DNA of 17,050 nucleotides from an uncultured Marmoricola sp. (GCA_937868455.1 CALMMO010000473.1:1-17050), one strand, 5' to 3'; positions 1-7,979 are shown, numbered from the stretch's first letter. Numbers and translations: made by a program. The notes: a model not told the origin generated them from the sequence alone.

Positions 1-1724
1 TGCGTCCTGCCGTTCCCTTCACGGAAGGGATGAAGCACGTTGATTTCCCCGAGACGCTCATAGGCAAGAGCCGATTTGCTCGCTCGGATCCATCGGTCAA
101 CATAGGACCTAGCCTTGGTCAAATCTCCGGCATAGCGCCATAGGTCTTGGGCTGCGTCATAGCTTGTGTCAACGTCGACCGGCTTGCCTTGGAGTTCAAT
201 CACGGAGCCGGCAGCGTCGTACTCCACATCAGTACAGAACTGGTCGATGTACGGATCGTGCTCAAAATCCCCGAACTTATTGAAGCGAACTGTGACGGCC
301 CGCGCCCCGGCTAGGTCACCGGCAAGGACTAGGTTCCGCCGCTGTGCAATCTTTCGACAGGAGGGTTCCCAAGCCATGTCGGATCCGCTTGCTTCTGGCG
401 TGAAGGCAAACCAGTCAAGCGTCTCGGTGCCGCCCACCGGCTCAGTGCCATCAATGAGAACGGCTCGGGCTACATCGAATCCCCCGACCCATCCAGCCTC
501 CGCGAATCCGACCTTGTAGGGCATCAACTGCAGCCCATCAACAGCATCTACCTGCGCGCCCGAATGATCAGCTGCACCCGAGAAGTCTTTCAACGTCTCG
601 TGAATATAAGTGGCCGCCTGCCGGACTGTTACCGATCGAGGGTGTGATTGCGCGAGTCGATCAATGAGGTCAGCCGCCTGCGACTCACCCAGCATGGCCG
701 AGGCCTTAGCCTCACCTGTCGAGAACTCCGCACGGGGAGTGATCGAGGCCGCGCGGCGGTATTCCGCCTTGGCTCTGGTGAGATTCTCGCGAACCGAGAA
801 TGGAGAACTGCCTTGGCCGCGTAATGCGAAGGCTTGGGTGAGCAAAGTGTCTGCCAGTCCAGCGTGGCCCAAGGCTGAATCCGGGGTTTGGGTTGCCCAG
901 TTTGAAAAGAACTCGACTGCACTTTCCATTGCTGAGGCCCGGTTAACCCCGATTGCGTCAAGCCCGTAGCGCTCAACGCTGTCGGAAATCAGTCTGTGGC
1001 CCCAGAACCAACGCGGCGTGGGATCTCCCGGACAGGCTTCAATGGCACTTTCGTACAACTTCTTCAGATACTCATGACGGGGATGAGGGCCCAACGACAC
1101 CACGTATGCGTGGGTGAGGCGACCAGAGCACGAGCCGGTCACTGACGAGACCCGCTCGGCTATCACTTGGGCCGCAGCCAGCCCAAAGCGGAAGAACGGG
1201 CCATTTCTCCCACCAGGCACATCGGAGGCGTGCAGAGCGGCCAGCGTAAATAGGCTAGAAAGCTCGACCAGTTCGCTGGAATGGCTTTTCACGACTTGAT
1301 CGGTGAGGGAACTCTTGAACTCATCCAGGCTCGGATACGCGTAGGGAGTAGGCGACGCGGTCTCCTGACCGCGCGGCCAGACACTCGCTTTGAATCGCTG
1401 TGGCGCCAAGCCTGACCACAAGGCAGATAGCGAGCCTTCAAGGCCCGCCTCGGTGGCAATCTGCTCAGCCACGGTGCGAACGCGGTCGGGATCCGCCAAC
1501 CCTGCCCCCTCGGGAAAGGCTGTCGTGACCGGGCCACCCGCGATCAGGATTGGCAGCGACTGGAGGGCTTCGATCTCCTCACTTTTGACGTGACCCGCAG
1601 GAACCTCTGTGTCACCAGGCAGGACCTTCAGCAGCGCGACGACCAGAGCTATCAAGCCGAGGCCTATCGCCGCCAGCGCGATCTTCGACCGCGTGGAGAG
1701 CGCTTTGCTGGCTATTGTCGGCAT
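1..1724 (-). CDS. Membrane-anchored TPR-like protein ending in a Fic motif (3' end outside window)
   Basis: The frame is open without a stop from an ATG at 1724 to the window edge, giving 574 complete codons; the C-terminus is missing. Residues 1-14 are short and basic, and residues 15-35 form one hydrophobic segment, so the protein is probably anchored by its N-terminus. The middle is helical and TPR-like: residues 281-298 and 316-330 pair as helix A and helix B with a typical Ala-rich, Pro-ending pattern, and more weakly similar helices lie near 205-235 and 530-560. Residues 565-573 read HPFREGNGR, followed by Thr, an exact match to the Fic active-site signature (catalytic His565, acidic Glu569, Asn571, Arg573). 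Fic enzymes transfer AMP or other phosphate-containing groups to target proteins. The usual Fic helices before the motif are not obvious, so domain boundaries are uncertain. The start is supported only by a weak G-rich stretch upstream. Gene reality is near certain; Fic activity is inferred. Confidence 0.85.
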   Translation of the reverse strand, partial: MPTIASKALSTRSKIALAAIGLGLIALVVALLKVLPGDTEVPAGHVKSEEIEALQSLPILIAGGPVTTAFPEGAGLADPDRVRTVAEQIATEAGLEGSLSALWSGLAPQRFKASVWPRGQETASPTPYAYPSLDEFKSSLTDQVVKSHSSELVELSSLFTLAALHASDVPGGRNGPFFRFGLAAAQVIAERVSSVTGSCSGRLTHAYVVSLGPHPRHEYLKKLYESAIEACPGDPTPRWFWGHRLISDSVERYGLDAIGVNRASAMESAVEFFSNWATQTPDSALGHAGLADTLLTQAFALRGQGSSPFSVRENLTRAKAEYRRAASITPRAEFSTGEAKASAMLGESQAADLIDRLAQSHPRSVTVRQAATYIHETLKDFSGAADHSGAQVDAVDGLQLMPYKVGFAEAGWVGGFDVARAVLIDGTEPVGGTETLDWFAFTPEASGSDMAWEPSCRKIAQRRNLVLAGDLAGARAVTVRFNKFGDFEHDPYIDQFCTDVEYDAAGSVIELQGKPVDVDTSYDAAQDLWRYAGDLTKARSYVDRWIRASKSALAYERLGEINVLHPFREGNGRT

Positions 1725-1739
1725 CTAGGCCCCCAAGAA

Positions 1740-1755
1740 TGTGATGTGCATCACG
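1740..1755. promoter_or_regulatory. CRP/GlxR-like palindromic operator
   Basis: TGTGATGTGCATCACG matches the CRP-family half-site pattern TGTGA-N6-TCACA at 9 of 10 defined bases and contains the perfect repeat GTGATG-TG-CATCAC. It lies 16 bp upstream of the start of the Fic-motif gene. Possible -10 elements for that gene lie just upstream on the minus strand (TACTCT at 1761-1756). The site would therefore overlap or follow the transcription start, a position that suggests repression. Which regulator binds is inferred from the consensus alone. Confidence 0.55.
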
Positions 1756-1843
1756 AGAGTAGCACCGACGCTATAAGCGACCAGAGGGCGAATTGGAGTG
1801 TGGATGTGCACAGACCACGCAGCCTGAAATCGGGTTTCTACGC

Positions 1844-1874
1844 AAGAAGACCCAGCCAAAGGCTGGGTCTTCTT
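1844..1874 (-). terminator. Strong hairpin terminator after tRNA-Asn
   Basis: The arms AAGAAGACCCAGCC and GGCTGGGTCTTCTT are perfectly complementary over 14 bp, with a 3-base loop at 1858-1860. The hairpin begins 5 nt after the encoded CCA of tRNA-Asn. On the minus strand there is no clean U-run after the stem, but the second arm ends in TCTTCTT, which would supply a U-rich end. The symmetry could stop transcription from either side. It separates the tRNA from the Fic-motif gene downstream. Confidence 0.85.
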
Positions 1875-1878
1875 TGCT

Positions 1879-1954
1879 TGGCTCCCCCGGTTGGACTCGA
1901 ACCAACAACCCTCCGGTTAACAGCCGAATGCTCTGCCAGTTGAGCTACAGGGGA
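1879..1954 (-). tRNA. tRNA-Asn (anticodon GUU), CCA encoded
   Basis: The minus strand folds as a standard cloverleaf: the acceptor arms TCCCCTG and CGGGGGA pair with one G-U wobble, the D arm contains AGCTCAACTGGCAGAGC, the anticodon loop is CTGTTAA with anticodon GTT, and the T arm is GTTGGTTCGAGTCCAAC. The discriminator base is G and the CCA tail is present in the DNA (1881-1879). The body without CCA is 73 nt. It sits after the dgt-dnaG unit on the same strand and probably has its own promoter. Confidence 0.97.
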
Positions 1955-1966
1955 TCGCGCGGGGAA

Positions 1967-1972
1967 ACGATA
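1967..1972 (-). promoter_or_regulatory. Possible -10 element for tRNA-Asn
   Basis: The minus strand reads TATCGT here, matching the TAnnnT pattern of actinobacterial -10 elements. A start about 7 nt downstream would fall about 6 nt before the mature tRNA 5' end at 1954. No convincing -35 box is seen, so this is a candidate only. Confidence 0.35.
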
Positions 1973-1992
1973 GCAAGACCCGCGCGCCGACA

Positions 1993-2469
1993 CTAATCGA
2001 GTTCGGCCTTTGCCTGGGCAAGTGCGTCACTGATCGCCGCAGCCACCGAGGGGTCGGACAAATCAACGGAGTCGCGGTGATCCACCGACCACTCGATCGG
2101 GCCACCAGTTGGCGCCCGACGCGCCACGATCATGGCTCCTCGGGCAACTGACGCGCGAACCGGACGTTGCACCACGACCGAGGCCGTGACCCGCTCTCTG
2201 ATGAGTTCCAAGACCCGCCCGGCGTCGCTCAACGTGAAGGTGTCCGGCTCGCGGCCATCGACGTAGGTCACCGAAAGGGCGTCAAGATCTGGGTCCCATT
2301 CAGCCGACCGCACGGCCTCCCATGGCACCCGGACATCGGTGTCAGTGAGGACATGCAGAGCCTCACGAGTGCCGACCAGCCAGCCGTCATCACCAAGGGC
2401 AGCGAAGGCTAAGGCACGTTCACCTGCGACCCGAGCGGCAATGGCGCGAGGTGCACCCCAGAACTTCAC
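1993..2469 (-). CDS. Conserved actinobacterial protein of unknown function next to dnaG
   Basis: This is a soluble 158-residue protein with no signal peptide or membrane segment. The start is GTG, overlapping the dnaG stop as GTGA (2469-2466), so translation is probably coupled to dnaG. The N-terminal half alternates short beta-like stretches with a VPWEAV segment around residues 48-53, a layout like PH-type or bacterial membrane-flanked small domains. A central stretch reads ERVTASVVVQRPV, and the C-terminus is an acidic, Ala-rich helix. I recognise the overall pattern (WEAV, then the ERVTASVV block, then an Ala-rich tail) as an actinobacterial hypothetical family often encoded just after dnaG. 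Its function is not known to me. The position suggests a housekeeping role, but that is inference. Confidence 0.88.
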   Translation of the reverse strand: MKFWGAPRAIAARVAGERALAFAALGDDGWLVGTREALHVLTDTDVRVPWEAVRSAEWDPDLDALSVTYVDGREPDTFTLSDAGRVLELIRERVTASVVVQRPVRASVARGAMIVARRAPTGGPIEWSVDHRDSVDLSDPSVAAAISDALAQAKAELD

Positions 2470-4322
2470 GACTCCCCCATAGCTAGCTCACGCAGGTTGC
2501 GGCGATGCTGCTCGAGGGCAACGAGTTCGCCGAACATCTTGTTGTATTCGGCGGTTTCATCCACCGGGTTGGTGCGCTGCAAGCGCGACTTCAGATCAGC
2601 GATGCGGCGCTGGGCGGTGAGTTCTTGAAGTCGGTAGATGTACTCCGACGCCATTTCTGCGGTCGGCTCGCTACGACTCGGCATCGGCTCGACTGCCAGA
2701 GCGCTGATCAACGATTGAAGCGCTGGTTCACCAGCAGCCTGCTGCAAAGCGCTGGCCCACTGAGCATGTGCCCCGCGCGGCCCACCACACTCCAAGATCG
2801 CGCGCCACACTGCTCGATAAGCCGGGTGAGTGAAGTCGTCCTCGTCAACCTCAGCGATCGAGGCAAAGGTCAGCACGGGATGAGCGATCACGAGTTTGAG
2901 TGCCTCGCGCTCGATCAGCAACCGAGGGTCACGAGGATTCGGTAACGCGGCAGCCTCACCTTGCAGAGTCGGCGCGACTTGGGCAGGCGGCGTGGCCCGC
3001 GCGGATGCGCGGCGCACCTCACGCTGAGCATCGGCCGGGTCGATGCCCAGCATCCCAGCCAACTCTCGCGCAAACGCATCAACCTTGGACCGGTCACGAA
3101 TCGAGGTCACGAGTTTGGCGGCAGCACGCAACGCATCGATGCGGCCATCGGCCCGGTCAAGGTCATAGCGGTTGACCACATTGGCCAGCACGAAGCGGTA
3201 AAGCGGCACTCGGCGGGCGATCAGGTCACGGACCCCTTCGTCGCCCTTACGCAGTCTCACATCGCACGGGTCAAGGCCATCGGGCTCGATTGCCACATAG
3301 GTCTGGGCAACGAACTGTTGATCGCCGCTGAAGGCTCGCAAGGCTGCCTTCTGGCCGGCCTCATCGCCATCAAAGGTGAAGATCACCTCGCCGCGGAACT
3401 CCTCGTGGTCGTTGAGGAGGCGACGTACGACGCGGGCGTGGTCATCACCAAATGCGGTGCCACACGTCGCAACCGCGGTCTTGACTCCCGAGAGATGGCA
3501 AGCCATCACATCGGTGTAGCCCTCGACCACCACACACTGACTGGTGCGCGCGATCTCACGACGAGCCAGATCGATGCCGTACAGCACGTGGGACTTCTTG
3601 TAGATCGGTGTCTCAGGTGTGTTGAGGTACTTCGCCTCAATGCGGTCATCCTCAAAGATTCGACGCGCTCCGAACCCAACGGTGTCTCCCGAAGTGTCGC
3701 GGATCGGCCAGAGCAATCGCCCACGGAAGCGGTCATAAAGACCACGACCCTCGCCGACGAGGCCAGCGGTCACTAACTCCTCGTCTCTGAATCCGCGCCC
3801 ACGCAGGTGCCGCAGCAGTGAGTCATTGCCTTGGGGCGCGAAGCCCAAACCAAAGTGCTCGGCCACTTCTTTGTCGAATTGACGCTCGAGCAAGAACTGC
3901 ACAGCTTGGCGGGCTTCAGGGGTAGCCAACTGTTCTTGATAGAACTGTGCCGCCGCGCGATTCGCCTCGATTAAGCGCCCCCGTTGGGGGCCGCCCGTAG
4001 GCCGCTGCGGACCGCCTTCCTCATAGCGAAGTTGCACGCCGACCTTCTCGGCCAGGCGCTCAACAGTGTCGGCGAAGGTCAGCCCTTCGAGCTTCATCAA
4101 GAAGTTGATGACGTCGCCGCCCTCGCCGCAACCAAAGCAGTGATAGAAGCCGCGGCTTGGTGTGACGTGGAAGCTGGGTGACTTCTCATCGTGGAAGGGA
4201 CACAAGCCCTTCATGGAGCCGCCTCCGGCGTTGCGCAAGGTGACGTAGGAAGAAATCACATCGTCGATGCGCGCTTTTTCGCGCACCTCTGCGATGTCTT
4301 CTTCCTTGATTCTCCCGGCCAC
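2466..4322 (-). CDS. dnaG: DNA primase DnaG
   Basis: DnaG synthesises RNA primers for chromosome replication. The protein has 618 residues, a normal length. The N-terminal CHC2 zinc-binding domain has ligands C41, H44, C62 and C65, with CPFHDEKSPSF and the HCFGCGEGGD motif. The catalytic TOPRIM core follows, with E267 in VVEGYTDVM and the D318-G-D320 pair in FTFDGDEAG, which bind Mg2+. A C-terminal region from about residue 470 corresponds to the helicase-interaction domain and is, as usual, less conserved. The start is GTG at 4322, chosen because it precedes the conserved opening RIKEEDIAEVREKARID; no clear ribosome-binding site is seen. It lies 9 nt after the dehydrogenase stop and overlaps the next gene by 4 nt. 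All key residues are present. Confidence 0.98.
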   Translation of the reverse strand: MAGRIKEEDIAEVREKARIDDVISSYVTLRNAGGGSMKGLCPFHDEKSPSFHVTPSRGFYHCFGCGEGGDVINFLMKLEGLTFADTVERLAEKVGVQLRYEEGGPQRPTGGPQRGRLIEANRAAAQFYQEQLATPEARQAVQFLLERQFDKEVAEHFGLGFAPQGNDSLLRHLRGRGFRDEELVTAGLVGEGRGLYDRFRGRLLWPIRDTSGDTVGFGARRIFEDDRIEAKYLNTPETPIYKKSHVLYGIDLARREIARTSQCVVVEGYTDVMACHLSGVKTAVATCGTAFGDDHARVVRRLLNDHEEFRGEVIFTFDGDEAGQKAALRAFSGDQQFVAQTYVAIEPDGLDPCDVRLRKGDEGVRDLIARRVPLYRFVLANVVNRYDLDRADGRIDALRAAAKLVTSIRDRSKVDAFARELAGMLGIDPADAQREVRRASARATPPAQVAPTLQGEAAALPNPRDPRLLIEREALKLVIAHPVLTFASIAEVDEDDFTHPAYRAVWRAILECGGPRGAHAQWASALQQAAGEPALQSLISALAVEPMPSRSEPTAEMASEYIYRLQELTAQRRIADLKSRLQRTNPVDETAEYNKMFGELVALEQHRRNLRELAMGES

Positions 4323-4331
4323 GAGCGGAGT

Positions 4332-5252
4332 CTACGACCGAGTCGCAGGAACGACGTTGAGCAATGGGTCCCCAGCCGCAAACCTGCGCAATTGCTCGCT
4401 CATGAGGCGGTAAGCGCGCGGCCACATGGCAGTGCTGGGGCCTCCCACATGGGGAGAGATCAACAGTTGAGGGCACGACCACAACGGGTGTCCATCGGGC
4501 AAAGGCTCAGGGTCAGTGACATCTAAAGCGGCCCAGAGACGCCGAGTGTGAAGGGCCTGCACCAGATCATCGGTGACCACGATGGAACCGCGAGCCACGT
4601 TCACCAGCAGTGCGCCATCTGACATCTGGGCCAGGAAGTCCGCGTTCACCATGCCGATCGTCTCGGGAGTGGCCGGAACTAAGAGCACCACCACATCTGC
4701 CTGAGCCAACAGTGCAGGAAGCTCGTCGCGACCATGCACGCCTGGGCGTGGGGTGCGACCCACCAGACGAACCTGCGCCTCGAACGGCTCGAGCCGTGAC
4801 TTGAGAGCCTGCGCAATGGCCCCGGCGCCCACGACCAACACTGACTTGTCGGCCAATGCCGGACGCCACGCCCACTCCCAGGTGCCACGCGCTTGCGCGC
4901 GGACAAACTCAGGAATGCCTCGCAACGAAGCCAAGATCAGCGTCATTGCCAATTCAGCGGTAGAGGCGTCATGGATGCCGCGCCCGTTGCACAACTGGAC
5001 ATGTGCGGGCACCTTGGCCTGCACGTGCTCCACGCCAGCGGTCAGGGTCTGCACAACACGTAGTCGTGATGCGTGCCCCACAAACTCCAGGTCCGGCATC
5101 CCAAAGCGGTACGGCGTGACATAGAACTCGACCTCGCCCACCGAGCCAGGCACCGAACCATCGCTAGAGGGCAGGACGGTCTCGTATCGCAAACCGTCAG
5201 GCACGTCGCCCAGCTCAGCCGGGTCGAAGGGCAGCCATACGAGTGGGCGCAT
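4332..5252 (-). CDS. D-isomer-specific 2-hydroxyacid dehydrogenase
   Basis: This is a 306-residue NAD(P)-dependent oxidoreductase of the D-2-hydroxyacid dehydrogenase family, which interconverts 2-keto acids and D-2-hydroxy acids. The nucleotide-binding loop is VGAGAIAQAL at residues 141-150. The catalytic triad is visible as R221 (VNVARGSIV), E249 (VTDPEPLP) and H268 (SPHVGG). The length is close to short members such as glyoxylate/hydroxypyruvate reductases; phosphoglycerate dehydrogenase is less likely because no C-terminal ACT domain is present. The ATG overlaps the stop of the upstream serine hydrolase by one base (TAATG), so the two are probably co-translated. The true substrate cannot be read from the sequence. 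Its place between dgt and dnaG has no obvious functional reason. Confidence 0.93.
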   Translation of the reverse strand: MRPLVWLPFDPAELGDVPDGLRYETVLPSSDGSVPGSVGEVEFYVTPYRFGMPDLEFVGHASRLRVVQTLTAGVEHVQAKVPAHVQLCNGRGIHDASTAELAMTLILASLRGIPEFVRAQARGTWEWAWRPALADKSVLVVGAGAIAQALKSRLEPFEAQVRLVGRTPRPGVHGRDELPALLAQADVVVLLVPATPETIGMVNADFLAQMSDGALLVNVARGSIVVTDDLVQALHTRRLWAALDVTDPEPLPDGHPLWSCPQLLISPHVGGPSTAMWPRAYRLMSEQLRRFAAGDPLLNVVPATRS

Positions 5253-6586
5253 TAGCCAATCACGTCATGCACGAGGTCAAAGACGCCTTCATCCTCAGTC
5301 GTGGGACTAAAGCCCAGTCGCACCACCACGACATTCACCGAGGGCACGATGACCATCCACTGACCGTCATGACCTTGAGCCCAGAAGGCATCCGATGGCA
5401 GCCGCATATCAACTTGTTCACCATCAGCAGTGAGGTTGGCGCGCCAACCAGCCGCGTAGTTGTTTTCCTCAAACTTGTCGACAGGTTTCGCCAGATTCGA
5501 TTGATGAATCCAGTTCTCGTCAAGCAAAAGCTGGTCGCCATAGGCGCCATTATCAGCAGCGAATTGACCTAGCGCGGCCCACTCACGCGGGGTTGCCCAC
5601 AGATAGGAACTACACACAGGGGTGCCGACAGCGTCTGGCTCGAAGACAGCTGTCGTGAGTCCCAGTGGCTCGAAAAGTTCGGTGCGCACCAAGTCGGCCT
5701 TGGCATGAGCGCTGCCGTCGGTCACCTTGTCGGTCACGATGTCGCACATCAGCGTGGTGCTACCGCTGGAGTACTGCTGGAACGACCCCACAGGGTGGGC
5801 AAGCGACTGCGATGCGACGTACTTCCCCATGTCGGGTTCGATGTAGAGCATCTTCGTGATGGGCGTGCCCAAGTCGTAGGTTTCATCCCACGACAGTCCC
5901 GAAGTCATCCGCATCAGGTCTTCGATGGTGATGTTGGCGCGCTCGTCAGTCCACTCCTTGCGCAAATGACTGTCGGTGATCTTGATCTTGCCTTCGTGGA
6001 CCAAGCGACCGATGAACAGGTTCGCGATGCTCTTGCTCATCGACCAGCCCAACTGCGGGGTGTCTGGGGAGAACCCCTTGGCATATCTCTCGGCAATGAT
6101 TTCGCCATCGCGTACGACGACAATCGCGCGAGTCCCCAACGCTTTCGCGTCCTTAGCCGAGAGCCCATCACCAAATGCCTTGTCCACTGCTGCCTGGAGT
6201 TCGGCAGGGACCGGGACTTCACCAGTCGTCAAGAACTTGTGCGGCTTGGTCACCTCGGTAGCCACGCCAAGGTCAGGGGCTTGCTCGGCCAGTGTGCAGC
6301 CGTAGCCTTCGTTGAACCACGAAGTTTGACGGGCCAACACGCCCAGAACCGACCCTTGCACCCCGTTCTCACCCGAGGCGCTGCTGCGCAACACCGGCAC
6401 CAGTGGGTTGGGGGGCAAGTCAGTTTCGGGGTTGGCGCGCCCGGCGACATTGGTCACCGCACACGCATTGTGTGCGGCATAGCCGGTGCCAGTGAGCAAC
6501 ATAGGTCGCTCGTACCAATAGCCGCCTACCAGCGCGACAAGAACCACCACGAGCAGAGCAAAGAGCGCACGTCTGACCAATCGCAT
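5252..6586 (-). CDS. Membrane-anchored beta-lactamase-fold serine hydrolase
   Basis: The 444-residue protein belongs to the class C beta-lactamase/penicillin-binding-protein-like superfamily, whose members include esterases, peptidases and 6-aminohexanoate-dimer hydrolases. Residues 1-24 are a basic start plus a strong hydrophobic segment, so the catalytic domain is exported and probably tethered outside the membrane. The catalytic motifs are S182-M-S-K185 (nucleophile Ser and general-base Lys), Y272-S-S in place of the usual YxN, and H406-D-G408 in place of KTG. A GYGCTL segment near residue 94 is a feature of this hydrolase subgroup. The start ATG at 6586 directly precedes the basic hydrophobic leader. 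It lies 32 nt after dgt and overlaps the dehydrogenase start by one base. Beta-lactam hydrolysis is not implied; the substrate is unknown. Confidence 0.92.
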   Translation of the reverse strand: MRLVRRALFALLVVVLVALVGGYWYERPMLLTGTGYAAHNACAVTNVAGRANPETDLPPNPLVPVLRSSASGENGVQGSVLGVLARQTSWFNEGYGCTLAEQAPDLGVATEVTKPHKFLTTGEVPVPAELQAAVDKAFGDGLSAKDAKALGTRAIVVVRDGEIIAERYAKGFSPDTPQLGWSMSKSIANLFIGRLVHEGKIKITDSHLRKEWTDERANITIEDLMRMTSGLSWDETYDLGTPITKMLYIEPDMGKYVASQSLAHPVGSFQQYSSGSTTLMCDIVTDKVTDGSAHAKADLVRTELFEPLGLTTAVFEPDAVGTPVCSSYLWATPREWAALGQFAADNGAYGDQLLLDENWIHQSNLAKPVDKFEENNYAAGWRANLTADGEQVDMRLPSDAFWAQGHDGQWMVIVPSVNVVVVRLGFSPTTEDEGVFDLVHDVIG

Positions 6587-6618
6587 GTGCCGAAGGCTAG
6601 TCGTCCCGGGCTATGCGA

Positions 6619-7875
6619 TCAGCAAACTCGCTGATGCCAGGCGAGCGCGCCACCATCAGTCAACGACGCCACCTGGTCGCACACCACTCGCTTGCGTGCC
6701 GCATCGTCGGGCGCCGCTGCATGATCGGCAGCGAACATCGGCTCCAACAAGTGCGGTTGAGCGTTGAGAGTTTCGAACAATTCGGTGATGACTTCAGCCT
6801 GACGGCCCATCACCCGCACCCGCTCGTCTGTGCGCATCACATAGTGCGCAGCAATCCCTTTGAGCACCCCGATCTGGTGCAGCGTCTGCTGGGGCACCAC
6901 GAGGTCAGCGTCGTAGCGGGAGAGCGGCCGGACTCCATGCACTCGTTGGGTCGCGTGCTGCACTTCCCCGCAGAAGATGCCGATGAGATCAGAGGTGAGG
7001 TTCTTCAACCTGGCCAATGATGAGCGAGTGCCGTCGTAGCCAGTGGGCCACCCCTGCTCAACTCGACTCGGCCAGGCCCGAACTTGACTCAGCGCCACCA
7101 GCGCCTGGTCGAGGTCGTCACTCAGGGCCTCTGGGAGGTACCACTCGCGCACCGTCTGCCACACGGCTTCACGCTCGACCGAGTCCGTTAACCGGCCCAG
7201 TTCGATCGCACCCGAGACGATGCCATCTTCAACGTCATGCACGCTGTAGGCGACATCGTCAGCGAAATCCATCACTTGGGCTTCAACGCAACGGCGATCT
7301 CCCTCCACGTCTTCGCGCAGCCATGAGAACACATCCGCGTCGTCGGCGTAGACACCAAACTTTGCGAGCCCGGGTCGGCGAAACCAGGGGTATTTCGTGC
7401 AGGCATCAAGCGTCGCTCGGGTGAGATTGAGGCCAATGGAACGCCCCTGTGGTGACCATGACTTGGGCTCGAGACGCGTCAGGATGCGCAGAGTCTGGGC
7501 GTTGCCCTCAAACCCACCCGCCGCATGCATCAGCCCATCGAGAACCTCCTCGCCGTTGTGCCCGAAGGGCGGATGCCCCATGTCGTGGGCCAGGGCCGCT
7601 GTCTCAGCCACATCTGGGTGACAGCCCAAGACATGCGCCACATCGCGGGCAACCTGGGCCACCTCGAGGGAGTGCGTCAACCGGTTGCGGGCAAAGTCAG
7701 TGTCGGGGCCAACCACCTGGGTCTTGGCCGCCAGTCGCCGCAATGCTGCGGAGTGCACCACACGGGCACGATCGCGCTCAAAGGGAGTGCGCTCGGGTGC
7801 CTCGACTCGCTTGGCGGGCTCTGCGACCCATCGCTCACGAGCGCGCTCGTCGTAGGTCGCTGTGTGGGCATTCAT
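6619..7875 (-). CDS. dgt: dGTPase-like HD-domain phosphohydrolase
   Basis: This family cleaves dGTP and other dNTPs to the nucleoside plus triphosphate and helps to control dNTP pools. Counting from the ATG at 7875, the protein has 418 residues. The HD metal-binding set is visible: H68 in RLTHSLEVAQ, H97-D98 in ALAHDMGHPPFGH, and a later Asp in DFADDVAYSVHD. The opening YDERARERW, then RTPFERDRARVVHSAALRRLAAKTQ-like sequence, is typical. An in-frame TTG at 7950 and an ATG at 7932 would add 25 or 19 residues, but the family normally begins just before YDxRARERW, and AGGG lies 5 nt upstream of 7875. It heads the unit that includes dnaG, a pairing seen in mycobacteria, and diverges from feoA. 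Confidence 0.95.
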   Translation of the reverse strand: MNAHTATYDERARERWVAEPAKRVEAPERTPFERDRARVVHSAALRRLAAKTQVVGPDTDFARNRLTHSLEVAQVARDVAHVLGCHPDVAETAALAHDMGHPPFGHNGEEVLDGLMHAAGGFEGNAQTLRILTRLEPKSWSPQGRSIGLNLTRATLDACTKYPWFRRPGLAKFGVYADDADVFSWLREDVEGDRRCVEAQVMDFADDVAYSVHDVEDGIVSGAIELGRLTDSVEREAVWQTVREWYLPEALSDDLDQALVALSQVRAWPSRVEQGWPTGYDGTRSSLARLKNLTSDLIGIFCGEVQHATQRVHGVRPLSRYDADLVVPQQTLHQIGVLKGIAAHYVMRTDERVRVMGRQAEVITELFETLNAQPHLLEPMFAADHAAAPDDAARKRVVCDQVASLTDGGALAWHQRVC

Positions 7876-7944
7876 GGCAGCCCTGAGGCTACTACCTAGC
7901 CACGACAGGTCTGGGAACGTGACGAGGGCCATGCGTGGCTCGGA

Positions 7945-7973
7945 TTGCAATAGAACTTAGGGTTACCTAACCT
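7945..7973 (+). promoter_or_regulatory. feoABC promoter, probably giving a leaderless mRNA
   Basis: A -35-like TTGCAA (7945-7950) is separated by 17 bp from a -10-like TAACCT (7968-7973, TAnnnT pattern). The feoA ATG begins 7 nt after the end of the -10, where transcription would be expected to start. No ribosome-binding site is present. Together these point to a leaderless transcript that begins at or next to the ATG. The -10 lies inside the IdeR/DtxR-like box. Confidence 0.55.
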
Positions 7974-7975
7974 GT
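7957..7975 (+). promoter_or_regulatory. IdeR/DtxR-type iron box
   Basis: TTAGGGTTACCTAACCTGT matches the 19-bp IdeR/DtxR consensus TTAGGTTAGSCTAACCTAA at about 14 positions without gaps, and contains the inverted arms GGTTA-CC-TAACC. It covers the probable -10 of feoA. Family knowledge predicts that an iron-loaded DtxR/IdeR repressor would bind here and shut off Fe(II) uptake. The same sequence is upstream of the divergent dgt, which could be affected as well. Confidence 0.75.
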
Positions 7976-7979
7976 ATCT

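Noticed and set aside
166..1593. Several plus-strand reading frames of 60-119 residues over the left edge
   Set aside because: They are antisense to the continuous minus-strand frame with the Fic motif, show no family features, and are interrupted; the minus strand carries the coding signal.
1844..1874. The long perfect inverted repeat as a mobile-element end or attachment site
   Set aside because: It lies 5 nt after a tRNA with a 3-base loop and a T-rich arm, which fits a terminator; no integrase or duplicated tRNA end is visible.
2961..3776. 271-residue plus-strand frame inside dnaG
   Set aside because: It is antisense to the primase catalytic core, with no recognisable motif; dnaG is complete and canonical.
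5705..6634. 309-residue plus-strand frame opposite the serine hydrolase
   Set aside because: It is a shadow of a gene with all catalytic motifs intact; the frame shows no hydrophobic or motif pattern.
7876..7950. Upstream in-frame starts for dgt (TTG 7950, ATG 7932)
   Set aside because: They add residues before the conserved YDERARERW opening and have no ribosome-binding site; the ATG at 7875 fits the family.
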